DNA of 64,000 bases. It comes from Xiphydria camelus (Eukaryota; Arthropoda; Insecta; Hymenoptera; Xiphydriidae). Within the stretch, counting starts at the first letter, position 1, and each line of letters begins with the position of its first letter. Both the position numbers and the translations under genes were made by a program. Location: positions 16,327,005 through 16,391,004 of the forward strand of contig OY783192.1 in assembly GCA_963678675.1 (NCBI GenBank), given 5' to 3'. The notes beneath the pieces are model-generated. The model ran no database searches. It was given only the letters and a program-made list of their open reading frames with translations, and was not told where the DNA came from. Positions 11,334 through 21,599 of this stretch are shown piece after piece.

Positions 11334-11776
11334 CTAGAACGAATTATCGAACGTCAACGTCGCGGTGGAATTTCTACTGTCCGGCGATTGCATTGCGATA
11401 TATCGTTTCTGTAAGATCTCTTGGAGGTCGTTGCAAGAGCTATTTTCTCGTTTGGCTCGCAAAGGTCTCCCACCCGGCGATCTGAAAAACACGTTTAAAA
11501 GCCCACTGTGAACAAAATCAATCCTTCGCAGCCACGACATTCTGACAATGCGAAACTCCTCTTTGTTCCTGGCGAATAAAAAGTTTACCGCGATAAAATT
11601 GTTTAATCGTACCTTGTGACGAGTTTCATTTTGACTTTGTTGATGTTTTTCAGTATGTCGCCCATTGATTTCTGGGAGATCAGTGGCGGTTTATGCCGAT
11701 CGATGAACTTGTAGCCCTGTAAACTAGCTCTCCTCGCGATGTTAGGAGTCGTTGGAGGTTGCAGAGGTGGCGGCAT
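11334..11776 (-). CDS. Mitochondrial fission regulator (MTFR1-like) C-terminal exons, captured
   Basis: Penultimate exon: 11776-11613 (a plausible ATG at 11776, though its true 5' limit is unknown), donor GTACGA. Last exon: 11481-11334, acceptor TTTTTCAG, ending in TAG. The phases join cleanly, giving a proline-rich start (PPPLQPP), then ARRASLQGYKF, DILKNINKVKMKL and SPGGRPLRAK, followed by a helix with EILQKRY. This order (polyproline, a DxLKxxNxVK helix, SPGG plus basic residues) is what I recall of MTFR1/MTFR1L proteins, which act in mitochondrial division. No stops or frameshifts. The upstream gene exons are absent; a transposase exon lies there instead. Naming rests on remembered motifs. 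Confidence 0.55.
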
Positions 11777-11824
11777 ATAATAATGACTCATTAAAAGTTT
11801 TAACATTATGATAAAAACGATTAC

Positions 11825-12220
11825 CTACAGTAATTAGCATTGATCCCGAAGCAAGAAATCTTAAAGTCGGCAATAATTTTGTTGCTGGCTGAATTGCTGC
11901 ATTTCTTGGCGACCTCGAAGCAATGCGATGTCGTATTTGTCCCAATAATCTCTGACAGGTTTGTTTTTCCAAACGAAATCAAGTGAAGAATTCTACAACC
12001 ATTGTATTCTTCGAAATAGTCAACTCTGGAATAGTTTTGTATTAGATATTGGTTATAAATTAGTAGGTATATAGGTATCCTTTATTTACTTACCGCGCGG
12101 GCACGTATTTTCCTAGGATTTCTCATTCTTTGTAAGACGTCAATTTCATCATCAGATGATGATTTGAAAACTGGCACATCAATCAACTCTATTTCACAAC
12201 TAATAACAATTATTATGATT
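11825..12220 (-). pseudogene. Harbinger transposase, first exons only
   Basis: Exon 1 (about 12220-12102) encodes an acidic then basic stretch, SSSDDEIDVLQRMRNPRKIR, ending at a GTAAGT donor. Exon 2 (to 11825) contains ATKLLPTLRFLASGSMLIT, the helix-rich region ahead of the DDE domain in HARBI1-like transposases, and stops at a GTAATC donor just after ITV, where these genes usually have an intron. No DDE exons follow; host-gene exons do. It is therefore an incomplete transposase gene. Confidence 0.6.
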
Positions 12221-12443
12221 CTGTCACGGAATAATAAAGACGCAAACAAAAAGTTAGGTTATACCGAGGATAGCTAGCTTATCCAGCGCTGAAACTGCCG
12301 GATAAGCTATCCCTGCATTTATTCCAAAGTTTATCCTATTCCAGACTTATACCATCGTGGTAAAACGCTTGCGTACAGGTTATTCTCAGTATAGCGCTAT
12401 ACGGCGTTTATACCGTGTTGGTAAAACCGGCCCTAAATAATAA

Positions 12444-12541
12444 TATCTCGTTTAGTTCAACAGACACAATGCTTTAAATTTTGTTTGCTATGCTCGATAA
12501 CAAATGGCCTGTATTTGTTAAACTAAACGCGATGTAAGATA
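12444..12541. repeat. Palindromic repeat
   Basis: About 100 bp. ATATCTCGTTTAGTTCAACA faces TGTTAAACTAAACGCGATGT with a 55 bp spacer. Probably a small MITE; target duplication not clear. Confidence 0.5.
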
Positions 12542-12600
12542 TGTTGAATTTTTAAAAATAAATACTTTAATAGAATCAGAACATGCAGAAAAAATATAGC

Positions 12601-12758
12601 TTTTGATAGAACTTTGAAAAACAATATCATTTTTTCCTATAAACTTCTTTTTGTTAGCAGGGAGATAATTATTTTAATAATTGAAACTTGTCTCCTTTGC
12701 TAGACTGCAAAAGAAGTTTATAAGGAAAAGTGACATTGTTTTTCAAAGTTCTATCGAT
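12601..12758. mobile_element. Palindromic MITE
   Basis: Arms starting TTTTGATAGAACTTTGAAAA and containing CTTATAAACTTCTTTT face each other over about 158 bp. Non-coding. Superfamily not assigned. Confidence 0.65.
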
Positions 12759-13226
12759 TCTTAAAATGTTAGTCATTTGGGTCATCACCTCCATGATTAA
12801 ACCGAGGTTCCGGATTAACCGAGGGCTCTCTCGCCGCATGATCTACTGTTTCTCCAACGTTGGCGTAATATTTCCAGTTACAGGTACTGTGCGCGGATGG
12901 GCTGATTCAAATACCACACTAATCAAGTAATTAACCTAACTTAACTAATTCAATAAGCCAACCTGTCATGCTCCCTCCTCTCATCGCATAAACACAAGGA
13001 AACACGAGGAAAGTGCACTACGAATCATTTTACACGTTTGATATTTCTGTAGGACCTCTTTCCATGCCACGACGACGCATCTTCCGACGCATTTCAAAGG
13101 TCCAGACCATCGAGGTAATTATTCAATCAATGTCGTATCTCGACACTTGCAATACTTTATCTTTTTTTCTTCTCCATCACACCCTCCGTCACACTTGGTA
13201 CCTTATACGCGATAACGCAGTTGCAG

Positions 13227-14085
13227 ATGCGAATAGTTCAAAGCGTCAAGCACACAAAACGACGCGGCTCCAAGATCCTGAAGGAAGGATGGATGGTGCA
13301 TTCGATGAATCGCGATCCAATGGTAGGTCGACGACGTGGCGCTGATTCGGTTTCGCTTTCTCCGTCATTAAGACTCGTGTTTTCAGAGGAAGAGACACTA
13401 CTGGTGATTGGACACAAAGGCCATAACTCTGTTCCAAAGCGACAGCAGTTCCAAGTACTTCAAAGAGATTCAACAACATTCTCGTGAGTACATATCTATA
13501 TCGTTAGAAATTGTCTGCGCGCGTTTAGTCGATGTACAATGCACGCGTTCTCTCCTTCCAGGCACGATGCATTGTTTCGAGTTGAGAACGGCCAACGTCG
13601 ATTACTACGTCGGCGAAGATCCCCTCTACGCAGTTGCGAGTGGTTAGCTTCCACCGCCGGAAAGTGGCGTTAGCGCTCACTTGGCGAGGACCTGGAAAAC
13701 GAGTATCAGGCAGGCATTGATGCCCATCACCTCCAAATCGGCAAGTACGTTCAGAGCTCGCGAGTGTGCGCGCGAACGCGTACCGATGCTATATTGAAAA
13801 ACACGCGTCGTTTTCGCAGGTCGGCAGGAGCAGTCGACAACTGAGCCAGAGGAACGCGTAACCGACATGTCGCAGCTCTTCCACATCTTCCCAGACGAAG
13901 TTCTTGGCTCGGGTCAATTTGGTATCATCTACGGCGGAGTTCATCGCTAGACCGGCCGCCCGATGGCGATAAAGGTGATCGACAAGCTGCGTTTTCCCAC
14001 CAAGCAGGAGACCCAGCTCAAGAACGAAGTAGCCATCCTGCAGAATCTCTCCCACAGCAGAGTCGTCAATCTCGAGAGGATGTTC
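13227..14085 (+). pseudogene. Protein kinase D (PRKD-type) pseudogene fragment, introns retained
   Basis: Four exon-like blocks. 13227-13322 encodes [20 protein letters not shown], the start of the PKD pleckstrin-homology domain. 13387-13483 has RKRHYW then [12 protein letters not shown]. 13562-13740 has HCFELRTANVDYYVGEDP and later RQALMPITSK. 13820-14085 has [17 protein letters not shown], the glycine-rich loop, then [15 protein letters not shown] with the catalytic lysine. PKD is a diacylglycerol-responsive Ser/Thr kinase of Golgi and plasma membrane. Damage: in-frame TGA at 13405, TAG at 13948, frame changes near 13470 and 13645, and a GC donor at 13741. The rest of the kinase domain is cut off at 14085, where Tc1-like sequence begins. 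Introns are kept, so this came from DNA-level duplication, not retrocopying. Confidence 0.85.
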
Positions 14086-14093
14086 ATTTTACA

Positions 14094-14211
14094 TTTTTTA
14101 TGAATAACGCCGTACACGCGTTTTAATATCGTCAGCTTACTTGTAAAACCTACTAAGTCCTATGTCCAAAAATCGGACTTTGAAGGTTTAACAAGTAAGC
14201 CGACGATATGT
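14094..14211. mobile_element. Tc1-like end fragment and small palindrome
   Basis: 14094-14120 matches the terminus of the Tc1-like MITEs at 15088 and 37272 (TTATGAATAACGCCGTACAC). It is followed by an 85 bp palindrome (ATATCGTC..GACGATAT, 14126-14211) whose arms share GCTTACTTG. Together they cut off the kinase pseudogene. Confidence 0.55.
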
Positions 14212-14219
14212 AATATTAA

Positions 14220-14306
14220 CCCTTATGTGCACGCTAAGCGGCACTCCGTACCGCACCGCTAGCGTGTACTGACGGGAAACAAAATTTAAGCGTGTGCACG
14301 TAAGGG
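14220..14306. mobile_element. TTAA-flanked MITE T2 (piggyBac-like)
   Basis: 87 bp between TTAA at 14216-14219 and 14307-14310; termini CCCTTATGTGCACGC and GTGTGCACGTAAGGG. Confidence 0.8.
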
Positions 14307-14321
14307 TTAAATACACAATAT

Positions 14322-14519
14322 TTAACCATCGCTCCGAACGTTCGAAAGTTCATCGACATTTTCTTCGGTGATGCCAAGTGTTTCTTTTAGTTCCTCAATT
14401 TTTGCAGCGGTTTCGTCCTCCGTTTCCAATCCCGGCAAAGCCTTATTCCGTTTCTTGTCGGAATTTCTTCTCCCAAAATTTTTGTGCCTCTGTTTTGTCG
14501 CTCTTAAAATTTCTTTCAT
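14322..14519 (-). CDS. Small hypothetical open frame
   Basis: 65 codons on the minus strand, highly charged: a basic first half (RRNSDKKRNK) and an acidic second half (KIEELKETLGITEENVDEL). I do not recognise it. It lies between two TTAA MITEs, so it may be a leftover of a larger transposon, or chance. Confidence 0.2.
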   Translation of the reverse strand: MKEILRATKQRHKNFGRRNSDKKRNKALPGLETEDETAAKIEELKETLGITEENVDELSNVRSDG

Positions 14520-14696
14520 GTCATTATATTATAATGAAAGAGTAGGCACCACAACACGACTAGATACAACGAAAGAGTAGGCATTATTACCAATACTACG
14601 GGGATTGTCGTTTTTGGTAAGTGTTGTTTTTGAAAGGAACCCTTCAATTGTTTAACCCTTAATTTGACAGTGTATCTCATAAGATAGGTCTGTTAA

Positions 14697-15084
14697 CCCT
14701 TACTTGCCACACTGGGGTTCGAAACCACCCCATGGTAAAATTCGTACTTGTGCCACACTGGGGTTGATTTACACCGCAGCGAGAAGAATTGTTATAATAA
14801 ATAAATTATAGCATATTTGTACTTGAAAATTTTACCAGCTCATCTTAAGAGCATACTTTAAAAGACCGTGTAACTTTAATATTTGATTTTTTTCGCATAC
14901 TTAATTTTAAGTTCTGGCTATACAAGTTCCACTGCCTTTTAAAGCACGCCCTTAAGAAGAGCTGATAAAATTTTCAAGTCCAAATATGCAATAATTTGTT
15001 TGTTATAACAATTTTTCTCGCTGGGGTGTAAATCAACCCCAGTGTGGCAAGTACGTGATTCTATAGAAGTGTGGCAAGTAAGGG
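14697..15084. mobile_element. TTAA-flanked MITE T3 (piggyBac-like)
   Basis: 388 bp between TTAA (14693-14696, 15085-15088). Termini CCCTTACTTGCCACACT and AGTGTGGCAAGTAAGGG. Inside, the CCACACTGGGGTT motif occurs twice at the left and its complement at the right. The same CCCTTA start as T2 suggests one family. Its right TTAA overlaps the start of the next Tc1-like MITE. Confidence 0.85.
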
Positions 15085-15087
15085 TTA

Positions 15088-15383
15088 AGTAAGAGCGTGT
15101 ACGGCGTTATTCATAAAAAATGTATTCAACGATTTTTTTTCCACATACATACGTTTTACATATTCCAACGCATTGTGCATTTACAGTTGATAATGAGTCC
15201 AATCACCACCATCGAAAATTTGATGGGTAGTATGCCTTGGAGATGCCAAGCGATTATCGACGGTGGTGATTGGACTCATTATTAATATTATTGCGTATTG
15301 CCTTGGAACATGTCAAACGTATGTATGTGGAAAAAACACTGTCGAATAAGTTTTTTATGAATAACTCCGTACGCGCTCTTACT
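15088..15383. mobile_element. Tc1-like MITE M1 made from an inverted transposase 3' end
   Basis: 296 bp flanked by TA. Termini AGTAAGAGCGTGTACGGCG are inverted. On the plus strand at 15217-15285 lies a peptide ending MPWRCQAIIDGGDWTHY and a stop, the extreme C-terminus of a Tc1-like transposase; the other arm is its complement. The element arose by head-to-head duplication of one transposon end. Confidence 0.8.
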
Positions 15384-15760
15384 TAACAAACTGATAACAA
15401 CGTAACTCTCAAAATGTACTTCTCAAAATGTATTGTCATGTATAACACTATGTATTATATTATAATAACAAATGAATAACGGATTAACTCATAAAAATTG
15501 TGTCATTTATTGTAAACATTTACGTAGAGAATCCATATTAATTTTCTAACGGTGTTGAATTTCCCGCGACATTTCTGCGCATGCGCGCCGTTCGCGCATG
15601 CGTCAAGTAGCACTCGTGCGCCTCAAATGCGACGCATATGCACGCGCATATGTAAGGCCAAATGCGTCGCACGCGTGCGACTTTAAGCGCCCATTGTGAC
15701 TGCATTTTGCTATCTGGGTAGTGTTAATGTAAACATAATAAATAAAATAGGTCTTTTCAA
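15384..15760. other. No gene seen
   Basis: Contains a GC-rich inverted stretch at about 15575-15690 with GCGCATGCGCGCC and ATGCGTCGCACGCG motifs. The frame 15696-15878 runs into the next MITE and is not considered real. Confidence 0.4.
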
Positions 15761-16069
15761 CCCTTTCGCTTCGAACGACGGATATATATACCCGTCATCC
15801 GCACGACGACCTGTGTGTGTACGAGCGACGGATATATCCGTCGGAACATTTTTTGTTGATTTTGACATATTAGATTAATCACATTTTTAATGTGAACTAT
15901 ACGTGTTATATTAAAGCAATGATTGTTTTATTAACTTTTAGACTGCCGGAATATCAATATTTTGACGCATCAAAATGTTTCTTTAATCTTTGTTTTTAGA
16001 TTAAAATATACATTTTTGGTTCTGTTCAGCGGCGGTACTTCGACGGACTGGACTACCGAAGCGAAAGGG
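15761..16069. mobile_element. TTAA-type MITE T4 (piggyBac-like, one flank mutated)
   Basis: 309 bp with termini CCCTTTCGCTTCG and CGAAGCGAAAGGG. Right flank TTAA, left flank TCAA (one change). Internally there are three nearby GACGGATATAT-type motifs at the left end. Confidence 0.7.
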
Positions 16070-16096
16070 TTAATTATAAGTTCATGCAAAAGTATT

Positions 16097-16463
16097 TCAT
16101 AAACTTTTACTTACCATTGAATCTATCGTTTCATTTCCGTCGTTGTGGCGAAACATGAATTGGAGCATGTCGTAAAATTCCCATTTGGTTTTGTACGTCT
16201 CTTCTGTTCCGCAACCAGATTTAGAATTCTTCATTTTCGAACGTTCTTTTGAATATTGCGCCCGTAATGTGTGAATTTTCTTTTTAATTTCTTCATGGGG
16301 CATGTTCAGTTCTAAAGAAATGCCATCAATAGCTGCTCGTCTTTTCGTTTGGTTATGATAAAGCGGGCTTGTAACATTCCACAAGCATTTCGCTTCCTTC
16401 TACCGCTTCTATCAGTTGCTGCACTTCTTCTCGCTTCCAAACCAATTTTGACGACATCTGCAT
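16097..16463 (-). pseudogene. MADF-domain DNA-binding protein, frameshifted
   Basis: On the minus strand an ATG at 16463 opens a frame with VWKREEVQQLIEAVEGSE. After a one-base shift near 16382 it continues CLWNVTSPLYHNQTKRRAA, then EIKKKIHTLRAQYSKE and YKTKWEFYDMLQF, followed by a GTAAGT donor near 16115. This is a MADF (Myb/SANT-like in Adf-1) domain: the WxxxxxLIxxV start, the LWN..SPLYHN motif and the final WxFYxxLxF are all visible. Such genes are often the DNA-binding partner of Harbinger transposases. No transposase is found next to it. The frameshift makes it a likely pseudogene. Confidence 0.75.
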
Positions 16464-17089
16464 ACGTAACAATTTGTCGATAATAAGCACGATTTATAAA
16501 CTTTTCCGTTGCCACTACCGTCCGCCGTTCCTGTTACCGTTCGAAGTTAAAACATTGGTGAATCTTAAGTCGTATTTATAAACTGCTGTTACTGTTCTTG
16601 TTTGCCGTTGCGTTTATCCGCTCCCATTCAGACTTGGCCAAGTTTTAACTTTTCGCCACACCGTTCCCAAATTACACTAATCACAACTACGTCACGTGAC
16701 CCGATATCAGACTGCCTGTAGGATAACCTAACCTAACTGAGATATTAATTAAAACTATCAAAAATATTAACAATTGAAATCTGGCATATGTGTACAAAAG
16801 ACTAACCTCACAAATGTCAAAAATAAAACCTTAAAGCGCATATGAATCACGCATACGCAAAAATTACCAACGGCAACAGCGACGCGGTAACGGGAACAAC
16901 GAACTGTAACGGCAACGGAAAAGTTTATGTCACCCAATATACGTAGAAAATGTCGAGGAATTGTACTCACCTTGCGTTTGAGTTAGGTTATTAGTTTCCA
17001 CACCAACACAATACTGCACCCACAGCCGCAGTAAAAGTTTCAACTGATTAGATATCTTTTGCTGCGCTTGCAACCTTCCGCAACAGCTG

Positions 17090-18096
17090 CCCAGGTAGCA
17101 CACTGACGTTAGAATAACGTCTCAGACGTCATTTTTTGGTCAGTATAGGGTTTCAGACGTCAGTTGTCGTAATATTAACGTCGCAGGGACGTCATATTTA
17201 CGACGTACCTTGGACGTCAAAATTCAACGTCTTTTTGACGGAACTTTTCCGTCATTTTTAATGACGAATAAGACTTAGAAAAATTTCCGTCTCCTGCATA
17301 TATAGGGACTTGAAAATTTATTTGTGAATAAATGGACAAAAATTGTAATTTGTTCAATTATTAAATCAATAAATTATTTCATTTAGTCTCCAGAGTATTA
17401 TGTTGAGCAAGTTATAAACTATACTGTTTATTAAAAAGCACAGATTATTAAAGTAAATGAAAGACAATCAATTAATGTAGGATGAATAAACATTCATATA
17501 ATTATTTATTTATTTATTTATTTACATTTATTTATTATTTATTTCTTGCATAAACGCAAATTGATATTAGTATCAATTTGCGTCTATGCAAGAATATTTA
17601 TCAAAAGATACAATCATAAATTTAGAAAAATGTTGAGAAAAGAATAATACAATTATAAAATCTTATTTTTTCAAGCTCTTTCTTATTGAAAAGTAATATA
17701 CATTTATTCATCAAAATGTATATGAACACTAATACATAGTAGCAATGATTAATCAATTCTCATGCTTTTATTAACGAGAGTAGACACTACCGTAGCTAAT
17801 GAGGGCATGAGAATTAATTGTTCATTGGTTAGTACGTTTAAAAATAACATTTTAAAAAAGTCACCAGCGACATAATCCGAGACGCCGGGTGTACGTCAGA
17901 CCTAACCTTTTAGAACCGTCATTTTTTCGTCTTCACAACGTACGGTAGAACGTCATTATTACGTGATTTGTCTGACGTCGTGTGGATGTGCAATTAAGCC
18001 GTCTTTGCGACGTTAAAATGACGTCATATTTTTCGTCATCTGACGTCAGAACTGACCTTCAAAAAACGTCATTTCGACGTTAGTGTGCTACCTGGG
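17090..18096. mobile_element. GACGT-rich CCCAGGTAGC element, copy 1
   Basis: 1007 bp with perfect termini CCCAGGTAGCACACT and AGTGTGCTACCTGGG and a 2 bp duplication TG on each side (17088-17089, 18097-18098). The outer 150-250 bp at each end carry many copies of GACGT/ACGTC in both orientations. The middle is AT-rich with a TTTA run (17505-17545) and the palindrome AAATTGATATTAGTATCAAT. Positions 17743-17891 are a truncated B-family MITE that is complete in the sister copy at 53942-55165. Non-coding. Confidence 0.85.
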
Positions 18097-18098
18097 TG

Positions 18099-18810
18099 TT
18101 CACACACGGCTGCTTTCTACACTGCGCGCAGCAAGAAAGTACTGCACGCAACCAGACTGCGATTGCAACATTGCAGGCTGCACGGGTGTTCACACTTGCA
18201 GCAGTTCAAGTTGTGCAGTTTTATAATGTGCTGCGCAGCAAAAGTAGCTGTGTCTGATACTACCTTTACGCTCCAGCGCTCCCGCTCACTTCCATCGGAA
18301 GAAGTTTTGGCGCATTTTATGAATGATGTCGAGCGGTGTGAACCGATGTGTCGAATTCCGTCTGTCGTGCGACGGAACATCTTATATTTTATGTATTATT
18401 ACGAAAAAAATTACATTTTCTTGCCACCGGCAATGGAGTTAATACTGTTTAGCTCTGAGGTACTGATATAAACAACACAATATTTTGTAACCAGAGATAA
18501 CACCGGACAACAGTGATTTTGTTACTCGAACCAAACCAGGTGATTCTTATAGATTTATGTGCGCTAAAAACGAATCTAACTCTCAAATTTGCATACCACG
18601 TCAGGATGTTTCTTTTCGAACTTTTTAATACATTAGTTTATTGTTTCTAAACGATTTTACAAAGCCAAATTTCAATCCGAAAGTGGGATTTTTCAAAGCT
18701 AAAGTACGACAAGTCGATCATTTAAATCCACTGCGCCACGCGCCTAATGTATCGCAGGCCACGGCCAGAACTTGTTGTCAGCAGAACAGAGAGCGCTACT
18801 TCTGAGCGTA
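18099..18810. other. No gene recognised
   Basis: A 128-codon frame (18085-18471, +) starts inside the preceding element and has no domain I recognise. Short inverted motifs (GTGTTCACAC, TGCAACATTGCAGGC) occur near 18100-18210. Confidence 0.35.
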
Positions 18811-19219
18811 CTGGGGCCCCTTTCTCGAACCACTCGCAAGAGAAACGTATACGTAACTTCGGACTTGCGAGCGCTCGTAACTGAAAGTGGCTTTCTCGAG
18901 TTCGCGTTGCGAGCGCTTTGAGAAACGTATACGTATCTTTACGAGTGGTATGCTGCGAGTGGTTTAGACCACTCGCAACATCGAAACGTATACGTATCTT
19001 GTGTATTATTTGGCGGGAAAGTGAAGTTGTTAAAGTGAGTTGGAAAAAGTGTTAATTGAAAGGAAAGAAAAATTGGCGAAGGTAAATAAAAGGTAATGGA
19101 TGATGAACGATATAATTCATACTATTAAATGATAAGGTTCGCCAAACAATTTAGATTGAGCAAAGCTGTTGTACATAGCTTCCTAAAATAACCTAAAATA
19201 TAATATTTGCTTACTCTGT

Positions 19220-19262
19220 CAATTGTATATATAATATATATATATATATAATAATAAATAAT
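19220..19262. repeat. AT microsatellite
   Basis: TA-dinucleotide run followed by AATA repeats, just upstream of the transposase start. Confidence 0.8.
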
Positions 19263-19282
19263 ACGTATTATTAATCACAGGT

Positions 19283-20986
19283 ATGGCGGAATTAGACGAT
19301 ATAATTCATGCGGTTGTATTGGATGGTCTGGAAGAAGTGGAAGCTGCTGCGCAACAACCGCCAAGAAGAGTTTTCGACAGACGAGTAGACGTATTTGATG
19401 AGTTTACCGACAGGCAATTTTTGCAACAATTTAGACTGACTAAGCCATTGGTGCGAAATCTCATCCATGACTTAGAATGTTTTATGGAGCAGCCGGGACG
19501 TACCTCAGCACTAAGTTGTACTGTAAAGGTATTAATTGTGTATGATGCAGTTTTCTTTGTTTTCATGCCATAAAAATATTTCTGTGTTAAAATATACGAT
19601 ATTCTACACTGTAATAGGTACTAACGGCATTAAATTTTTTCGCGAGTGGAAGTTACCAACCATGTATTGGATACAATCTTGGTATTTCCATCAGTCCAGC
19701 ATCCGTCAGCAGGAGCATAAATGAGGTTGTCAATATTATGAATCAACCTGCATTTATGAATCGATGGGTTCGATTTCCTGGAAGATTGGAAGATTTAATA
19801 CAACTTCGAAGCGAGTAAGTTATTTATTGGTTTATAACTTCGTATAGACTATTCAGCCAGCCATCACATTTACAGTAAAATTGTTGACTTATGAAATTCA
19901 ATCAATTGCATATTATATCAAATTTTATTTTATTAAGTGGTAATGTTTAATTACACATTTGTTATTTTTCTCCAAAAATTATTGTATAAAGTATATGAAT
20001 GTGGTTCGCCTACATTGTCATTACAAAATATCAGGTCATTACAAACTTACAGGTTTCACGCAGCACATAATTTTCCGGGTGTGGTTGGATGTGTAGATTG
20101 TACACACGTCGCGATCTATCCACCGAAAATTCATGACCCGTTACATCCGGAACACCTTTATGTTAACCGAAAAGGTTACCATTCTCTGAATGTTCAATTG
20201 GTAAGATTCGGATGGTTCTACAATTCTTATTGTTTACTTTGAAACCCCCGTTTGCATCGGAGGTCTTTCAAGAAGTCATAGTCAAAACTCTAAATGTACG
20301 CGAAGCAATGCAGTTAAAAAATGTACTTTTTAAAGGTTTGTGACTGGCGGTTGAAGATCATGAACGTTAATGCACGTTTCCCTGGAAGTTCCAACGACAA
20401 CCATATTTGGAACAATTCCAATATGTCACGCGCTATGGAAGAAGTGCACAGGAGATACGAAGGAAATACGTTTTTCTTACTAGGTTTGTATAATTCTCTC
20501 AAACACTGCTTATATTGCTATCTTTTTACTTACGTGATTCGATTGCTACATTATACCGTATTTTGTGAAGGTGATTCTGGATACCAGCTTCGTCCGTGGC
20601 TCATAACACCCTTGCCAAATCCTCAGCCTGGCACTCCGGAAGGACGTTTCAACGCGTCCCAAAAGAGTTGTCGGTCTCTCATAGAAAGATGCAATGGCGT
20701 TCTTAAAATGAGATTCCGCTGCCTACTGAAACATAGAGTTTTGCACTATGCCCCGGAGAAAGCAGGAAAAATAGTTAACGCCTGTGTTATTCTTCATAAT
20801 ATGTGCATCGAACATAATATACAACCTGAGTTCCAGGAAGACGAAGGTTTCGATTTTGGAATGATCGACAACCCGCCACCTGTGGATATTGTGGACCAAG
20901 ATGTTGCAGCTGCTCGTAGGATAAATCCCCAATTAGCAGCTGGTCGAAGATTGCGGCAAAGGATTATTCGTAATCATTTTTCATAA
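19283..20986 (+). CDS. Harbinger transposase (HARBI1-like), five exons, intact
   Basis: Exons 19283-19528, 19618-19814, 20053-20200, 20336-20483 and 20571-20986 all use GT-AG introns and join in phase to 384 codons with no stop. The N-terminus has FTDRQFLQQFRLTKPLVRNL and VLTALNFFASGSYQ; then a helix-turn-helix-like SISPASVSRSINEVV. The DDE nuclease shows GVVGCVDCTHVAIYPP (first Asp), RFPGSSNDNHIW (second Asp), GDSGYQLRPWLITPL and RSLIERCNGVLKMRF (Glu), then VNACVILHNMC. These are the full signatures of PIF/Harbinger transposases, which cut and paste at three-base targets. The length is close to the usual 350-400 residues. It is the only transposase in the window without visible damage. Splice sites are inferred by eye. 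Confidence 0.9.
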
Positions 20987-21092
20987 CGGAGAAAACTTCC
21001 GCGTATTCCAGGGAAAAGCAAAATATTTTGGAGAAGGTATAACAAGATACTTTGACATTTTTACAGGAAACGTAGTGGAATTTCACGGAGAA

Positions 21093-21127
21093 AATGAATG
21101 AATGAATGAATGAATGAATGAATGAAT
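21093..21127. repeat. AATG microsatellite
   Basis: Eight tandem copies of AATG directly after the transposase gene. Confidence 0.9.
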
Positions 21128-21177
21128 ATATAATTATAATTGTAACTCTATTTTATTCCAAATTCGTACTTCGAATC

Positions 21178-21582
21178 TACTGCCTTGAAACTAAGGTTTC
21201 TACAGCCGTAACAAATCTTTCTAATAATGCTACTTTTTGCCTTTTCAGGTCTTGCATTATTTCATAATGGTTCTTACGCAGTTGATATGTACGCTCGGCT
21301 GTGGCGGAGACAATCCGCTGCGTGAGCCGTTCTGTTTAGGCGCTCCTGCGCCGTTTGTCTCTTCTTTGGTTGGCTAGATTGTAAATGTCTATTTTCCGTA
21401 GATAAACTCGCTTCTGATTCCTGCTGCGATTCTTCTGCGTGAGCGCTCTCCAACTGCGCTGAGTCCTGCTGAGGCTCCTCTACTTCGAAGCTTTCCAGCT
21501 GCGCTGACTCTTCCCCACTTCTGTATAACGTCATCAGATCGTCTGTTTCAAGGAATTCCACGATCTCACTCGTGGGTGGTTC
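21178..21582 (-). pseudogene. Harbinger-2 accessory protein, C-terminal exon, frameshifted
   Basis: Convergent to the transposase. After an acceptor at 21582 the exon encodes an acidic, Gln/Ser-rich region with a repeated SAQLES motif, then QPKKRQTAQERL. A one-base shift near 21315 moves into a helical stretch, TAERTYQLRKNHYEIMQDLK, ending at a stop at 21180-21178. A helical C-terminus after a disordered linker is typical of the MADF or Myb/SANT partner of Harbinger elements, but the DNA-binding domain exon is not found upstream (21600-22590). The element could depend on a partner supplied in trans. Confidence 0.55.
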
Positions 21583-21599
21583 CTGTGTCAATTCAATAG

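Larger units (their letters stand above)
9933..12433. mobile_element. Harbinger-like chimeric element carrying host exons
   Basis: The left end is GGGCCAGTTTTACCAAAGCC; the right end is the complement of GGGCCGGTTTTACCAAC. The sequences next to the ends form an inverted repeat of about 190 bp (10191-10381 against 12080-12262); on the right this contains the first transposase exon, so the left arm is a duplicate of the element's own 5' part. Between the arms, on the minus strand, lie two transposase exons (about 12220-11825) and then two exons and a long 3' region of a mitochondrial-fission-regulator-like gene. The flanking trinucleotides are TTT and TAA, so a clean target duplication is missing. 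It looks like a gene-capturing (Pack-type) Harbinger derivative, although secondary rearrangement is possible. Confidence 0.65.

Noticed and set aside
9933..12433. Clean target duplication for the chimeric Harbinger element
   Set aside because: Flanks are TTT and TAA, so I do not claim one; TAA at 9330-9332 belongs with the fused H unit ending at 9651.
18085..18471. 128-codon frame as a gene
   Set aside because: Starts inside a transposon terminus, Cys/His rich by chance of repeated TGCA-type motifs, no known domain.
19306..19566. Minus-strand 86-codon frame
   Set aside because: Antisense shadow of transposase exon 1.
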